Origin: Hyphomicrobiales bacterium
GTDB lineage: Bacteria; Pseudomonadota; Alphaproteobacteria; Rhizobiales; Rhizobiaceae
Assembly: GCA_015654965.1 (NCBI GenBank)
Contig: JAATGD010000268.1
Location: 1-11,297, forward strand
Direction of reading: 5' to 3'
DNA length: 11,297 nt
The notes under the pieces are model-generated. The model was not told the DNA's origin. It worked only from the letters and a program-made list of their open reading frames with translations, and made no database searches. How positions within the stretch are numbered: the first letter of the stretch is position 1; the number at the start of each line of letters is the position of its first letter. Shown here one piece after another: positions 1 to 7,794 of this stretch. The translations under genes and the position numbers were made by a program.

Positions 1-1287
1 ATGCGCGAAACACTGATTTTCGGTCAGGCCTATCAGGGAGGGTCTCCGCTGGACCCTATGGCGGCCGTTGCAGCCTTGCCGGATGATGCGGAAATCTGCG
101 GCTGCAACGGCGTTTGCAAGGGAAAGATCACTACGGTGATCACCTCGAAAGGGCTGACCTCTCTGGACGATGTGCGCGCTCACACCAAGGCATCCGCCTC
201 CTGCGGCAATTGCACGGGGCTGGTGGAGCAGTTGATGGCGCTGACGCTTGGCGACAGCTACAATCCCGCCGCCGTGCAGCCCATGTGCAAATGCACCGAT
301 CTCGGCCATGACGATGTGCGCCTTCTGATCAAGGCAAAGGGGCTGAAAACCATTCCGGCGGTAATGCAGGAACTGGAATGGAAAACCTCCTGCGGCTGCG
401 CCAAATGCCGTCCGGCGCTCAATTATTATCTCGTCTGCGACTGGCCAGATGAATATGCCGACGACTACCAGTCGCGCTTTATCAACGAACGCGTTCACGC
501 CAATATCCAGAAAGACGGTACTTATTCGGTCGTTCCGCGCATGTGGGGCGGGGTGACTTCCTCGCAGGAATTGCGGGCAATCGCCGATGTCGTCGACAAG
601 TTCCATATTCCCATCGTCAAGGTGACGGGCGGGCAGCGCATCGATCTTCTAGGTGTGGAGAAGGATGACCTCCCCGCAGTCTGGGCCGATCTCGGCAAAG
701 CCGGTTTTATCTCCGGTCAGGCCTATGCCAAGGGTCTGCGCACGGTAAAGACCTGTGTTGGCTCCGACTGGTGCCGCTTCGGCACGCAGGATTCGACCGG
801 ACTGGGCATCCGCCTCGAAAAATTCATGTGGGGATCATGGACCCCTGCCAAGGTAAAGCTCGCCGTTTCCGGCTGTCCGCGCAACTGCGCCGAAGCCACC
901 TGCAAGGATGTCGGCGTGATTTGCGTCGATAGCGGCTTTGAAATCCATTTCGCAGGCGCCGCCGGTCTCGACATCAAGGGCACCGAGGTGCTGGGGCTGG
1001 TGAAGACGGAAGACGAGGCGCTGGAACATATCGTGGCGCTGACTCAGATGTATCGCGAACAAGCGCGTTATCTCGAGCGCATCTACAAATGGGCAAAACG
1101 CATCGGCTACGACGAAATCCGCCGCCAGATCATGGAGGATGGCGACAAGCGCCGCGCCTATTTCGAGCGCTTCGTCTTCAGCCAGAAATTCGCACAGGTC
1201 GATCCCTGGTCCGAGCGTGTTTCCGGGCATGACAAGCACGAATTCAGGCCCATGGCGGTGGTCGGTTTCAATCAGGCAGCGGAGTGA
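1..1287 (+). CDS. nirB: Assimilatory nitrite reductase [NAD(P)H], large subunit, C-terminal part (5' end outside window)
   Basis: This is the C-terminal half of the siroheme enzyme that reduces nitrite to ammonium in the cytoplasm with electrons from NAD(P)H. Only 428 residues are visible. Full NirB proteins are about 800 residues, so the N-terminal FAD/NAD(P)-binding reductase lies upstream and the ATG at position 1 is probably an internal methionine. Visible domains in order: a BFD-like [2Fe-2S] domain (C33, C35, C68, C71), a second BFD-like stretch (C96, C98, C133, C136), a ferredoxin-like half-domain (about 165-235), and the 4Fe-4S/siroheme site with the paired motifs C252-x5-C258 and SGCPRNC (C292, C296). 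Three bases after its stop comes nirD. Identity follows from the combination of BFD and siroheme motifs plus the nirD neighbour. Plain sulfite reductase lacks the BFD domains. The catalytic part looks intact. Confidence 0.95.
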   Translation: MRETLIFGQAYQGGSPLDPMAAVAALPDDAEICGCNGVCKGKITTVITSKGLTSLDDVRAHTKASASCGNCTGLVEQLMALTLGDSYNPAAVQPMCKCTDLGHDDVRLLIKAKGLKTIPAVMQELEWKTSCGCAKCRPALNYYLVCDWPDEYADDYQSRFINERVHANIQKDGTYSVVPRMWGGVTSSQELRAIADVVDKFHIPIVKVTGGQRIDLLGVEKDDLPAVWADLGKAGFISGQAYAKGLRTVKTCVGSDWCRFGTQDSTGLGIRLEKFMWGSWTPAKVKLAVSGCPRNCAEATCKDVGVICVDSGFEIHFAGAAGLDIKGTEVLGLVKTEDEALEHIVALTQMYREQARYLERIYKWAKRIGYDEIRRQIMEDGDKRRAYFERFVFSQKFAQVDPWSERVSGHDKHEFRPMAVVGFNQAAE

Positions 1288-1290
1288 ACC

Positions 1291-1626
1291 ATGGATATGA
1301 ACTGGATAGAAATCGGCGATATTTCCGACATTCCCCTGCGCGGAGCACGCTGCGTCAGGACGCCAAAGGGCAAGATCGCGGTGTTCCGCACGATGGACGA
1401 TCAGGTCTTCGCTGTGGAAGATCATTGCCCGCACAAGGGCGGCCCTCTTTCACAGGGCATCATACATGGCGCTTCCGTCACCTGCCCCTTGCATAACTGG
1501 GTGATCTCGCTGGAAACGGGCCGGGCGCTGGGCGCAGATGAAGGCGCGGTGAAAACCATCCCCGTGCGTAATCTCGACGGCAGGCTTTCCATTGCACTTG
1601 AGCCATTGATGATCGCCGCGGAGTGA
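1291..1626 (+). CDS. nirD: Nitrite reductase small subunit, Rieske-type [2Fe-2S] protein
   Basis: This is the small subunit or electron-transfer partner of NirB, 111 residues, which is the usual size for NirD. It is a single Rieske-fold domain with both ligand pairs present: C46-P-H48 in the segment EDHCPHKGGPLSQG, and C65-PL-H68 in TCPLHNW. Many enterobacterial NirD proteins have the fold without the cluster ligands, so this copy probably carries a real [2Fe-2S] cluster, like NasE/NasG types. The ATG at 1291 is preceded by GGAG (1281-1284) six bases upstream, within the last codons of nirB; an in-frame ATG at 1297 is a less likely start. The stop codon at 1624-1626 lies just before the nasA ATG, so the two are likely translationally coupled. 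Identity is secure. The exact redox partner, NirB alone or also the nitrate reductase, is inference. Confidence 0.95.
   Translation: MDMNWIEIGDISDIPLRGARCVRTPKGKIAVFRTMDDQVFAVEDHCPHKGGPLSQGIIHGASVTCPLHNWVISLETGRALGADEGAVKTIPVRNLDGRLSIALEPLMIAAE
1620..1623 (+). promoter_or_regulatory. Ribosome binding site that decides the nitrate reductase start
   Basis: GGAG lies five bases before the ATG at 1629. An in-frame GTG at 1623 would overlap this site and have no ribosome binding site at proper distance, so the ATG is preferred. The same arrangement (GGAG, then the upstream gene's stop, then ATG) occurs at the nirB/nirD junction. Confidence 0.7.
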
Positions 1627-1628
1627 CC

Positions 1629-4286
1629 ATGACGAGAGAGGTCAGGACGACTTGCCCCTATTGCGGTGTCGGTTGCGGCGTTATCGCAGCCCTCGCCGGC
1701 AATGGTGCCGTTAGCGTCAAGGGCGATCCAGAACATCCGGCGAATTTCGGCAGGCTCTGCTCCAAGGGGTCCGCTCTTGCCGAAACCATCGATCTGGAGG
1801 ACCGGCTGCTTTACCCTTCCGTAAAGGGGCGCAGAACGGGATGGGATGAAGCGCTCGATCTTGTAGCGTCGCGGTTTTCTCAAACCATCGCCGAACACGG
1901 CCCGGATTCGGTTGCCTTCTATGTTTCCGGTCAATTGCTGACGGAGGATTATTACCTCGCCAACAAGCTGATGAAGGGGTTTATCGGCTCGGCCAATATC
2001 GATACCAATTCACGCCTGTGCATGTCGTCATCCGTCGCCGGGCATCGTCGCGCCTTCGGCTCGGATACAGTGCCGGGCACCTATGAAGACATGGAACTGG
2101 CCGATCTGGTCATACTGACCGGTTCCAATATGGCATGGTGCCATCCGGTCCTCTACCAGCGCCTTGCTGCGGCAAAATCTGCGCGCCCGGATATGAAGAT
2201 CGTGGTCATCGATCCGCGCCGGACAATGACGGTCGATATTGCCGATATGCATCTCGCCATTCGGCCCGATGGCGATATCGCGCTCTTTAGCGGCCTGCTC
2301 GCACATCTTTCAAACAGTTCTGCCATGGATCGCGCCTATGTCGCACGCCACACGAGTGGTTTTGAAGAAACAGTGAAGGCAGCATGTGAAAACAGCCTTG
2401 GCGAAATCGCCACAGCAACAGGCCTGACGGCGGATGAACTGACAGGTTTCTACAGGCTTTTTGAGAAAATGCAAAAAGTCGTGACCTGTTATAGTCAGGG
2501 CGTCAACCAGTCTTCTTCCGGCACCGACAAGGTCAATGCCATCATCAATTGCCATCTGCTCACGGGCCGTATCGGCAGGCCGGGAATGGGACCTTTTTCG
2601 CTGACCGGCCAACCCAATGCCATGGGCGGACGTGAAGTGGGCGGGCTTGCCAATATGCTGGCCGCCCATATGACAATCGAAAACTCGGAAGATCGCGATT
2701 GCGTGCAGCGCTTCTGGCAATCCCCGACTATCGCTCAAAAACCGGGTCTGAAAGCGGTCGATCTGTTTCGCGCGGTTGCCGATGGGCGCGTAAAGGCGCT
2801 CTGGATCATGGCGACCAATCCCGTCGTTTCGCTGCCCGACGCATCCACTGTAGAGGTGGCAATCAAGGCATGCCCTTTCGTGGTCGTCTCCGACATCATG
2901 GCCCGGACCGACACGACCCGCCATGCGGATGTGCTCTTGCCGTCACTGGGATGGGGCGAGAAGGACGGGACCGTAACCAATTCCGAACGGCGCATTTCCC
3001 GCCAGCGGGTCTTTCTCGACGCACCGGGAGAGGCGAAGGCAGATTGGTGGCAACTGGCGCAAATCGGCAAGCGTATGGGGTTCTCTAAGGCTTTCGCATA
3101 TCGGCAGGCAGCAGAAATTTTCAAGGAACATGCCGCGCTTTCCGGGTTTGAAAACGACGGCTCCCGTGCGTTCGACATTGGCCTGCATTCTGAAATCGAA
3201 CCAGCCGCATATGATGCGATGCAGTCGTTTCAATGGCCAAAGGCGAAAGGAGCAAAGGATGGGGACATCCGCTTTTTTGCCGATGGCGGTTTTTACCATG
3301 CTGATGGCAAGGCGCGCTTCATCCCGACACGCCTTCCGCAAACAGGCCGCAGCGCACCCGATTATCCGCTAAGGCTGAATACGGGCCGTATTCGCGACCA
3401 ATGGCATACGATGACGCGGACCGGAAAGGCTGCGCGCCTGACGGCGCATATCGCCGAACCCTTCATCGAAATCCACCCGCGTGATGCGCAATCCCTTGGC
3501 ATTGAAAGTGCCGATCTCGTGGAATTGCAAAGCGCACATGGAAAGGTTCTGATGCGGGCATTGATCAGTGAACGACAGGCGCGCGGTTCGGTTTTTGTGC
3601 CCATGCACTGGAACGATCAATTCGCATCATGCGCGCGCATAGACACGCTTGTCGCCCCTGTCACCGATCCACATTCCGGGCAACCAGCCTCAAAGAACGG
3701 AGCGGTGAAAGCGGTCCGGTTTGCGGCCAGCGCCTATGGCTTTGCGATCTCCCGCAACCGGCCGCAAGCCCCCGATTGCCCATATTGGGCTGTGGCCAAA
3801 GCTGACGGCGGATATCGCACGGAGCTGGCTTTCGATCACCCTCCGCAGGACTGGATCGACTGGGCGCGGAAGTTTTTCGACCTCGACAACCATATCGAGC
3901 CGCTCGGCTATAGTGACAGTCAGGCAGGCGATATGCGTCTTGCCTTTTTTGACGGATCCTTGCTTCTGGCCGCACTTTTCATCGCCAAGAAGCCGGTGGG
4001 TGTGGCGCGTAACTGGGCAATATCGCAGCTTGCGGTCTGCCATGACGATCTGTCCACGCGATTCGCGCTTGTGGCAGGACGCCCCGGTGCCGGACGCGCC
4101 GATCCGGGCGCAACAGTGTGTTCCTGCTTCAATGTCGGCATCAACCAAATCACCGCCGCGATACGCGATGGACATCATAATGTCGAGGCCATCGGAAAGG
4201 CGCTGAATGCCGGCACCAATTGCGGCTCCTGCCGCGCTGAAATCGGAGGAATCATCAATGGATGCCTTAAAGCCGCAGCGGAGTAA
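1629..4286 (+). CDS. nasA: Assimilatory nitrate reductase, catalytic subunit with C-terminal BFD domain
   Basis: This is a cytoplasmic molybdopterin-dependent nitrate reductase that reduces nitrate to nitrite, the first step of nitrate assimilation. It has 885 residues, the normal size for the NasA/NasC family. Domains in order: an N-terminal 4Fe-4S domain with C9-x2-C12-x3-C16 and C44; the molybdopterin oxidoreductase core from about 58, with the likely Mo-ligand cysteine C131 in NSRLCMSSSVAGH; the molybdopterin dinucleotide-binding domain from about 575 (TGRIRDQWHTMTRTGKAARL); and a C-terminal BFD-like [2Fe-2S] domain with C831, C833, C865 and C868. No twin-arginine signal is present, which fits an assimilatory rather than periplasmic Nap enzyme. 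It lies between nirD and cysG and overlaps the cysG start by 29 bp. Electrons probably arrive through the BFD cluster from NirD or another small redox protein. That route is inference. Confidence 0.95.
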   Translation: MTREVRTTCPYCGVGCGVIAALAGNGAVSVKGDPEHPANFGRLCSKGSALAETIDLEDRLLYPSVKGRRTGWDEALDLVASRFSQTIAEHGPDSVAFYVSGQLLTEDYYLANKLMKGFIGSANIDTNSRLCMSSSVAGHRRAFGSDTVPGTYEDMELADLVILTGSNMAWCHPVLYQRLAAAKSARPDMKIVVIDPRRTMTVDIADMHLAIRPDGDIALFSGLLAHLSNSSAMDRAYVARHTSGFEETVKAACENSLGEIATATGLTADELTGFYRLFEKMQKVVTCYSQGVNQSSSGTDKVNAIINCHLLTGRIGRPGMGPFSLTGQPNAMGGREVGGLANMLAAHMTIENSEDRDCVQRFWQSPTIAQKPGLKAVDLFRAVADGRVKALWIMATNPVVSLPDASTVEVAIKACPFVVVSDIMARTDTTRHADVLLPSLGWGEKDGTVTNSERRISRQRVFLDAPGEAKADWWQLAQIGKRMGFSKAFAYRQAAEIFKEHAALSGFENDGSRAFDIGLHSEIEPAAYDAMQSFQWPKAKGAKDGDIRFFADGGFYHADGKARFIPTRLPQTGRSAPDYPLRLNTGRIRDQWHTMTRTGKAARLTAHIAEPFIEIHPRDAQSLGIESADLVELQSAHGKVLMRALISERQARGSVFVPMHWNDQFASCARIDTLVAPVTDPHSGQPASKNGAVKAVRFAASAYGFAISRNRPQAPDCPYWAVAKADGGYRTELAFDHPPQDWIDWARKFFDLDNHIEPLGYSDSQAGDMRLAFFDGSLLLAALFIAKKPVGVARNWAISQLAVCHDDLSTRFALVAGRPGAGRADPGATVCSCFNVGINQITAAIRDGHHNVEAIGKALNAGTNCGSCRAEIGGIINGCLKAAAE
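4245..4250 (+). promoter_or_regulatory. Ribosome binding site that decides the cysG start
   Basis: A strong GGAGGA lies seven bases before the ATG at 4258, inside the last codons of the nitrate reductase gene. An in-frame ATG further upstream at 4207 would add 17 residues unlike CysG and has no comparable site. Confidence 0.8.
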
Positions 4287-5765
4287 CCCACCCCGCATGG
4301 AACCGCTCGCCAAGCTGCCAGTCTTCTGGAACCTTCAGGATAAACGCGTCGTGCTGGCGGGCGGATCGGAAGGGGCTGCATGGAAGGCCGAGCTTCTCCT
4401 CGCCTGTGGCGCGCAAGTGCATGTCTATTGCGAGAAAAATCGGCTGTCGGAAACATTCGCAGCGCTGATCGCGGCCAATCCCGCTTTTCGCTTTCATCCA
4501 TGCCAATGGCATGACGGTATATTCGAGGATGCGGCGCTGGCGCTGGCGGATTGCGAAACGGAGGAAGAAGCCAAAAGATTTTTCGTGTCCGCACGGGCGG
4601 CGGGCGTGCCGGTCAATGTCATCGACAGGCCGGATTTCTGCCAGTTCCAGTTCGGCTCCATCGTCAATCGTTCCCCGGTCGTGGTTTCTATCTCGACGGA
4701 TGGCGCTGCCCCCATACTGGCGCAAGCCATTCGCCGCCGCATCGAAACATTATTGCCGCGGGAATTGAAGGACTGGGGGACGCTTGCACAGAATATCCGC
4801 GATCGCGTCAACAGGCGGCTTGCTTCGAGCTATCTCAGACGTTCCTTCTGGGAGCGGTTCGTCGATCGCGCCTTCACCGAAAAACTATCCCTCACCATTC
4901 AGGACAAGCTGCTTGATGATATCGAAAGCCTGACTGTTTCCCCCGCATCGAAGCAAGGCCAAGTCACGCTTGTCGGTGCCGGACCCGGCGATGCCGAGCT
5001 TCTGACGCTCAAAGCCGTGCGCGCCTTGCAGGCGGCGGATGTCATCTTGTTTGACGATCTCGTTTCTACAGACGTGCTGGAACTGGCGCGACGGGAAGCA
5101 AAGCGCATGCTTGTTGGCAAGCGTGGCGGCCGCACAAGTTGCAAACATGAAGATATCAACGCCATGATGATCCGCCTTGCCAAGGCTGGGAAAAGAGTGG
5201 TGCGGCTGAAATCCGGCGACCCCATGATTTTCGGGCGAGCCGGTGAAGAAATCGCGGCTTTGGAGCATGAAAACATCCCGGTTGAGGTCGTTCCCGGCAT
5301 TACCGCAGCCAGCGCCATGGCCGCACGCCTCGGTCTTTCGCTGACGCACCGGGACCACGCCCGATCAGTCTGTTTTGTGACCGGACATTCCAGTCATGGC
5401 AAACTGCCGGAAGACCTCGACTGGAAATCCTTGGCAAACCCTTCAAATCCTTGGCAAACCCTTCCGGGACAAGCATTTTCTATATGGGCGGACGCACATC
5501 CGCCAGCATTCAGGCGTCCCTGCTGGAAAACGGCATGCCGGCCTCGACACCTGCCGTCATCATGATATCGGCAAGCCGCTCCACCGAGCGGTGCTGGCAG
5601 GGCGTGGTGGGGCAATTAAGCAAGGCGGTGGAAGAGCTGGGCGTCGATGAACCCGTGTTGATCGGGATCGGAAATGCGTTCAGCGCTCGCGTCGTCCACA
5701 AGGACAATCAGAAGCCGGAAGCCACAGGCGATCAACAAAAGTCTGCCATGAATGCACAACGATGA
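4258..5765 (+). pseudogene. cysG: Siroheme synthase (uroporphyrinogen-III methyltransferase / precorrin-2 dehydrogenase / ferrochelatase), frameshifted by a 20-bp duplication
   Basis: CysG makes siroheme, the cofactor of NirB and of sulfite reductase, from uroporphyrinogen III. The N-terminal part is the NAD-dependent dehydrogenase/ferrochelatase: a Rossmann segment VVLAGGSEGAAWKAE (31-45), D123 in NVIDRP at the position of the catalytic Asp, and STDGAAPILAQAIRRRIE. From about residue 235 comes the methyltransferase domain, with VGAGPGD (239-245), KSGDPMIFGRAGEE and VVPGITAASAMAARLG. At codon 390 an exact 20-bp tandem repeat shifts the frame. As written, translation gives 396 native residues plus 39 aberrant ones and stops at 5565. 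The correct continuation (GTSIFYMGGRTSAS through to a stop at 5763-5765) is in another frame. With one repeat copy the product would be 495 residues. The lost part includes the YMG segment that helps bind S-adenosylmethionine, so methyltransferase activity is probably gone. The N-terminal activities might survive. A sequencing or assembly error cannot be excluded. Confidence 0.88.
5425..5464 (+). repeat. Exact 20-bp tandem duplication inside cysG
   Basis: The unit AAATCCTTGGCAAACCCTTC occurs twice without a gap or mismatch (5425-5444 and 5445-5464). Because 20 is not a multiple of three, it changes the reading frame. Upstream coding is clearly CysG in one frame and downstream coding is clearly CysG in another, with the switch exactly at the repeat. 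This is typical of slipped-strand duplication. Confidence 0.97.
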
Positions 5766-6000
5766 GCGATATAGCCTATCCGTTTGCGCCCCCCAACACA
5801 TCGAAGGCAATGGGGCGTTGGTCAGGAATGAGGGTATCCTGTAATTCAACTATAAGGAACCGGATAAGAGAAACCATCCGAGAGATGAATGGCCTCGCAT
5901 ATGTGGCCTTCTTTTTGGGCTTGAACCCATCGTAAGCAGAATTCGCTATTACCTGAGCCATCAGTGTGACGGAGAGGAACATTTATCTGACATATAAAGT
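5766..6000. other. Convergent intergenic spacer between nitrate and urease operons
   Basis: These 235 bp lie between the end of the cysG remnant and the stop of ureG, which face each other. The stretch is visibly more AT-rich than its neighbours. It contains a 57-codon plus-strand frame (ATG at 5762, stop at 5933-5935) that overlaps the cysG stop as ATGA, and a 68-codon minus-strand frame (5982 to 5776) with no ribosome binding site. I recognise neither product, and both may be chance. A weak hairpin with a T-rich tract at 5891-5916 is listed separately. I see no terminator for the urease operon and no promoter that I can defend. Confidence 0.6.
5891..5916 (+). terminator. Possible terminator of the nitrate assimilation operon
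   Basis: GGCC at 5891-5894 can pair with GGCC at 5905-5908, followed inward by a T-T mismatch and one or two weaker pairs, and a T-rich tract TTCTTTTT follows at once (5909-5916). The position, about 130 bp after the cysG stop and before the convergent ureG, suits a rho-independent terminator. The stem is short and interrupted, so this is only a candidate. Confidence 0.3.
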
Positions 6001-6612
6001 TCAAAGTCCTCCATTTTCCACGATGAAATCAACTACTTCCTGCACGCCTTTGCCGCGATGAAGGTCGGTAAAACTAAAAGCACGCTTGTTGCGCATGCGT
6101 TCAGCATCCTCTGCCATAACCTCAAGATCGACATGCACATAAGGCGCAAGGTCGCTCTTGTTGATGACCAGAAAATCCGAGCGCGTAATACCCGGACCAC
6201 CCTTGCGGGGAATTTCTTCGCCCTGACAGACGGAAATCACATATAGAGTCAAGTCCGCAAGATCTGGCGAGAAGGTTGCCGCGAGATTATCACCACCCGA
6301 TTCAATGAAAACGATATCGAGATCGGGAAAACGCGCATTCATCTCGGCAATGGCCTGAAGATTGATTGATGCATCCTCGCGAATGGCGGTATGCGGACAA
6401 CCGCCGGTTTCCACCCCCATGATGCGGTCTTCGGAAAGAGCCTGATGCCGGGCCAGAATAAGCGCATCTTCCTGCGTATAGATATCGTTGGTGATGACTG
6501 CGATTGAATATTTGTCACGCAGCGCCTTGCACAGTTTTTCGGTGAGCGTGGTTTTTCCCGAGCCGACAGGTCCGCCAATGCCGATGCGTAAGGGTCCGTT
6601 TTTCTGGGTCAT
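6001..6612 (-). CDS. ureG: Urease accessory GTPase UreG
   Basis: UreG is the SIMIBI-class GTPase that, with UreD, UreF and UreE, drives nickel delivery and lysine carbamylation in apo-urease. The protein has 203 residues, a normal length. Visible motifs are the P-loop GGPVGSGKTT (13-22), the nickel-binding C72-P-H74 motif in ETGGCPHTAIRED, the segment FIESGGDNLAATFSP, and the guanine-specificity motif NKSDLAP. Its ATG (6612-6610) overlaps the ureF stop as ATGA, a sign of translational coupling. It is the last gene of the urease operon and faces the cysG remnant across the spacer. HypB, the hydrogenase relative, is excluded by the ESGGDNL motif and by the neighbours. Confidence 0.97.
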   Translation of the reverse strand: MTQKNGPLRIGIGGPVGSGKTTLTEKLCKALRDKYSIAVITNDIYTQEDALILARHQALSEDRIMGVETGGCPHTAIREDASINLQAIAEMNARFPDLDIVFIESGGDNLAATFSPDLADLTLYVISVCQGEEIPRKGGPGITRSDFLVINKSDLAPYVHVDLEVMAEDAERMRNKRAFSFTDLHRGKGVQEVVDFIVENGGL

Positions 6613-7295
6613 GAGCGAAAAAGCCTTGAATGCTGGGTTTCATGTTTCATAGCCATGATATCGGACAGAAAAGTCGCTGAACCAAGATCGTCAGGCCCTG
6701 TTTTTTCAGCCCTTATGGCCGTTTGTGCAATCACCGGCTCAAGAGCCGCCATGATTGCTGTCACACCATTTTGCCCCGTCACCGACAGGCGGATGGAAGC
6801 TTGCAGAAGATTGATGCAAAAAGCCTGCAAAAAAGCAGTCAATGTCAAGGAAAGCGCGACACCATGCGCGCCCGCCACGGCACCGATCGCGACCGGATAA
6901 GCGCACGGCTCGGGCAGGCGTTCAAAGATGGTGCCGCCCCAGCTTTTGGCAGCACTCACAAAAGCACTGCCCGTGAGCATGGTTTCCATATGCCGCTCAC
7001 ATGAACCCGCAAGTGCTTCAGCGAGCATCGCAATCTCGTCAAGATCATCGCCACGCGTGGCACAGCGCCAGCTTTGCGCACATAAAACTGCGTCGTTCCA
7101 GATAGAGCCATGCGTCAGGAGCCATTCCAACCAGTTTTCGAGTTGTGTTGCATTGCCGACAAGCCCGTCATGCACGGCACGTTCAAGCCCATGACTGTAA
7201 CTGAACGAGCCGACAGGAAACACCGGCGACAACCATGCCATCAGCCGCAACAGCGCCGTATTCGGGTCAGTCGTGATCGTGGTGGTGATGGTCAT
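6609..7295 (-). CDS. ureF: Urease accessory protein UreF
   Basis: UreF bridges UreD-bound apo-urease and UreG in the activation complex and acts on the GTPase cycle of UreG. With the start chosen here the protein has 228 residues. The family signature LSPVFPVGSFSYSHGLE lies at 22-38, and the C-terminus HETQHSRLFRS is typical. The frame is open further upstream, but the extra codons (rich in Thr, Ile and Met) are only the other-frame reading of the UreE His-rich tail. The ATG at 7295-7293 lies 29 bp inside the end of ureE. It has no clear Shine-Dalgarno sequence, which suggests translation coupled to ureE. A later ATG at 7241 would remove conserved residues just before the signature, so it is less likely. 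Identity is secure; the exact start is moderately so. Confidence 0.92.
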   Translation of the reverse strand: MTITTTITTDPNTALLRLMAWLSPVFPVGSFSYSHGLERAVHDGLVGNATQLENWLEWLLTHGSIWNDAVLCAQSWRCATRGDDLDEIAMLAEALAGSCERHMETMLTGSAFVSAAKSWGGTIFERLPEPCAYPVAIGAVAGAHGVALSLTLTAFLQAFCINLLQASIRLSVTGQNGVTAIMAALEPVIAQTAIRAEKTGPDDLGSATFLSDIMAMKHETQHSRLFRS

Positions 7296-7776
7296 GATGA
7301 TGATGGTGGTGGTGATCGTGATCGTGACCATGCGCGTCATGCCCGCCCGAATAGGCTCCACGCAGCGGCGTGAAGATGGCCGTGACATCATGCACGTTTG
7401 CGCCCAGCCCTTCGAGCATCGTCTTGATCACATGATCGCGCAGGATGAAAATTCTCTCGTCCTCGATCTGTGCGGCCAGATGCCGGTTGCCGATATGCCA
7501 GGCGAGTTGTGCAATATGCAGCCGGTCACGGCCACGGATTTCATAAAGCTCTTCCTGCGCTGCGCGGATTTCGACCATGCGCCCGTCCTCAAGTTCCAGC
7601 CGGTCGCCATGCTCCAGCACGACAGCTTCGACAAAATCGACGAGGATTTTCTCGCCCCCCTCAAGCGTGATCGCCTTGCGGCGTAGATGCCGCTCGTCGC
7701 GTTCCAGAACCACATAACCAGTTGTAACCACATCCCCCGTTTCAGACGCGCGGATCAGGGATATAACTTTAAGCAT
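7267..7776 (-). CDS. ureE: Urease nickel metallochaperone UreE with His-rich tail
   Basis: UreE is the cytoplasmic nickel carrier that supplies metal to the UreDFG-urease complex. The protein has 169 residues: an N-terminal peptide-binding-like domain (about 1-75), a C-terminal metal-binding domain containing LAWHIGNRHLAAQ, the usual segment around the interface nickel site, and a terminal tail. The last 24 residues contain 16 His and 6 Asp, including one run of seven His, which would bind several nickel ions. The ATG at 7776 follows AAGAGG at 7788-7783 with six bases between, a good ribosome binding site. The gene starts 18 bp after ureC. Its 3' end also encodes the first residues of UreF in another frame. 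The codon run behind the tail is prone to length change between strains. Confidence 0.96.
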   Translation of the reverse strand: MLKVISLIRASETGDVVTTGYVVLERDERHLRRKAITLEGGEKILVDFVEAVVLEHGDRLELEDGRMVEIRAAQEELYEIRGRDRLHIAQLAWHIGNRHLAAQIEDERIFILRDHVIKTMLEGLGANVHDVTAIFTPLRGAYSGGHDAHGHDHDHHHHHHHDHHHHDHD

Positions 7777-7782
7777 TCCATG

Positions 7783-7788
7783 CCTCTT
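7783..7788 (-). promoter_or_regulatory. Ribosome binding site of ureE
   Basis: Read on the minus strand this is AAGAGG, six bases before the ureE ATG and inside the 18-bp gap after the ureC stop. It supports separate initiation of ureE within the operon. Confidence 0.6.
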
Positions 7789-7794
7789 GAAAAA

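Noticed and set aside
4207..4257. Upstream ATG as the cysG start
   Set aside because: The added 17 residues are only nitrate reductase codons in another frame, and the strong GGAGGA at 4245-4250 points to the ATG at 4258.
5776..5982. 68-codon minus-strand frame in the intergenic spacer, considered as a small gene or transposase remnant
   Set aside because: It has no ribosome binding site, no known motif, no flanking inverted repeats and no target-site duplication.
7296..7391. 32-residue N-terminal extension of UreF
   Set aside because: The extra residues are the other-frame reading of the UreE C-terminus. UreF of normal length (228 residues) starts at 7295.
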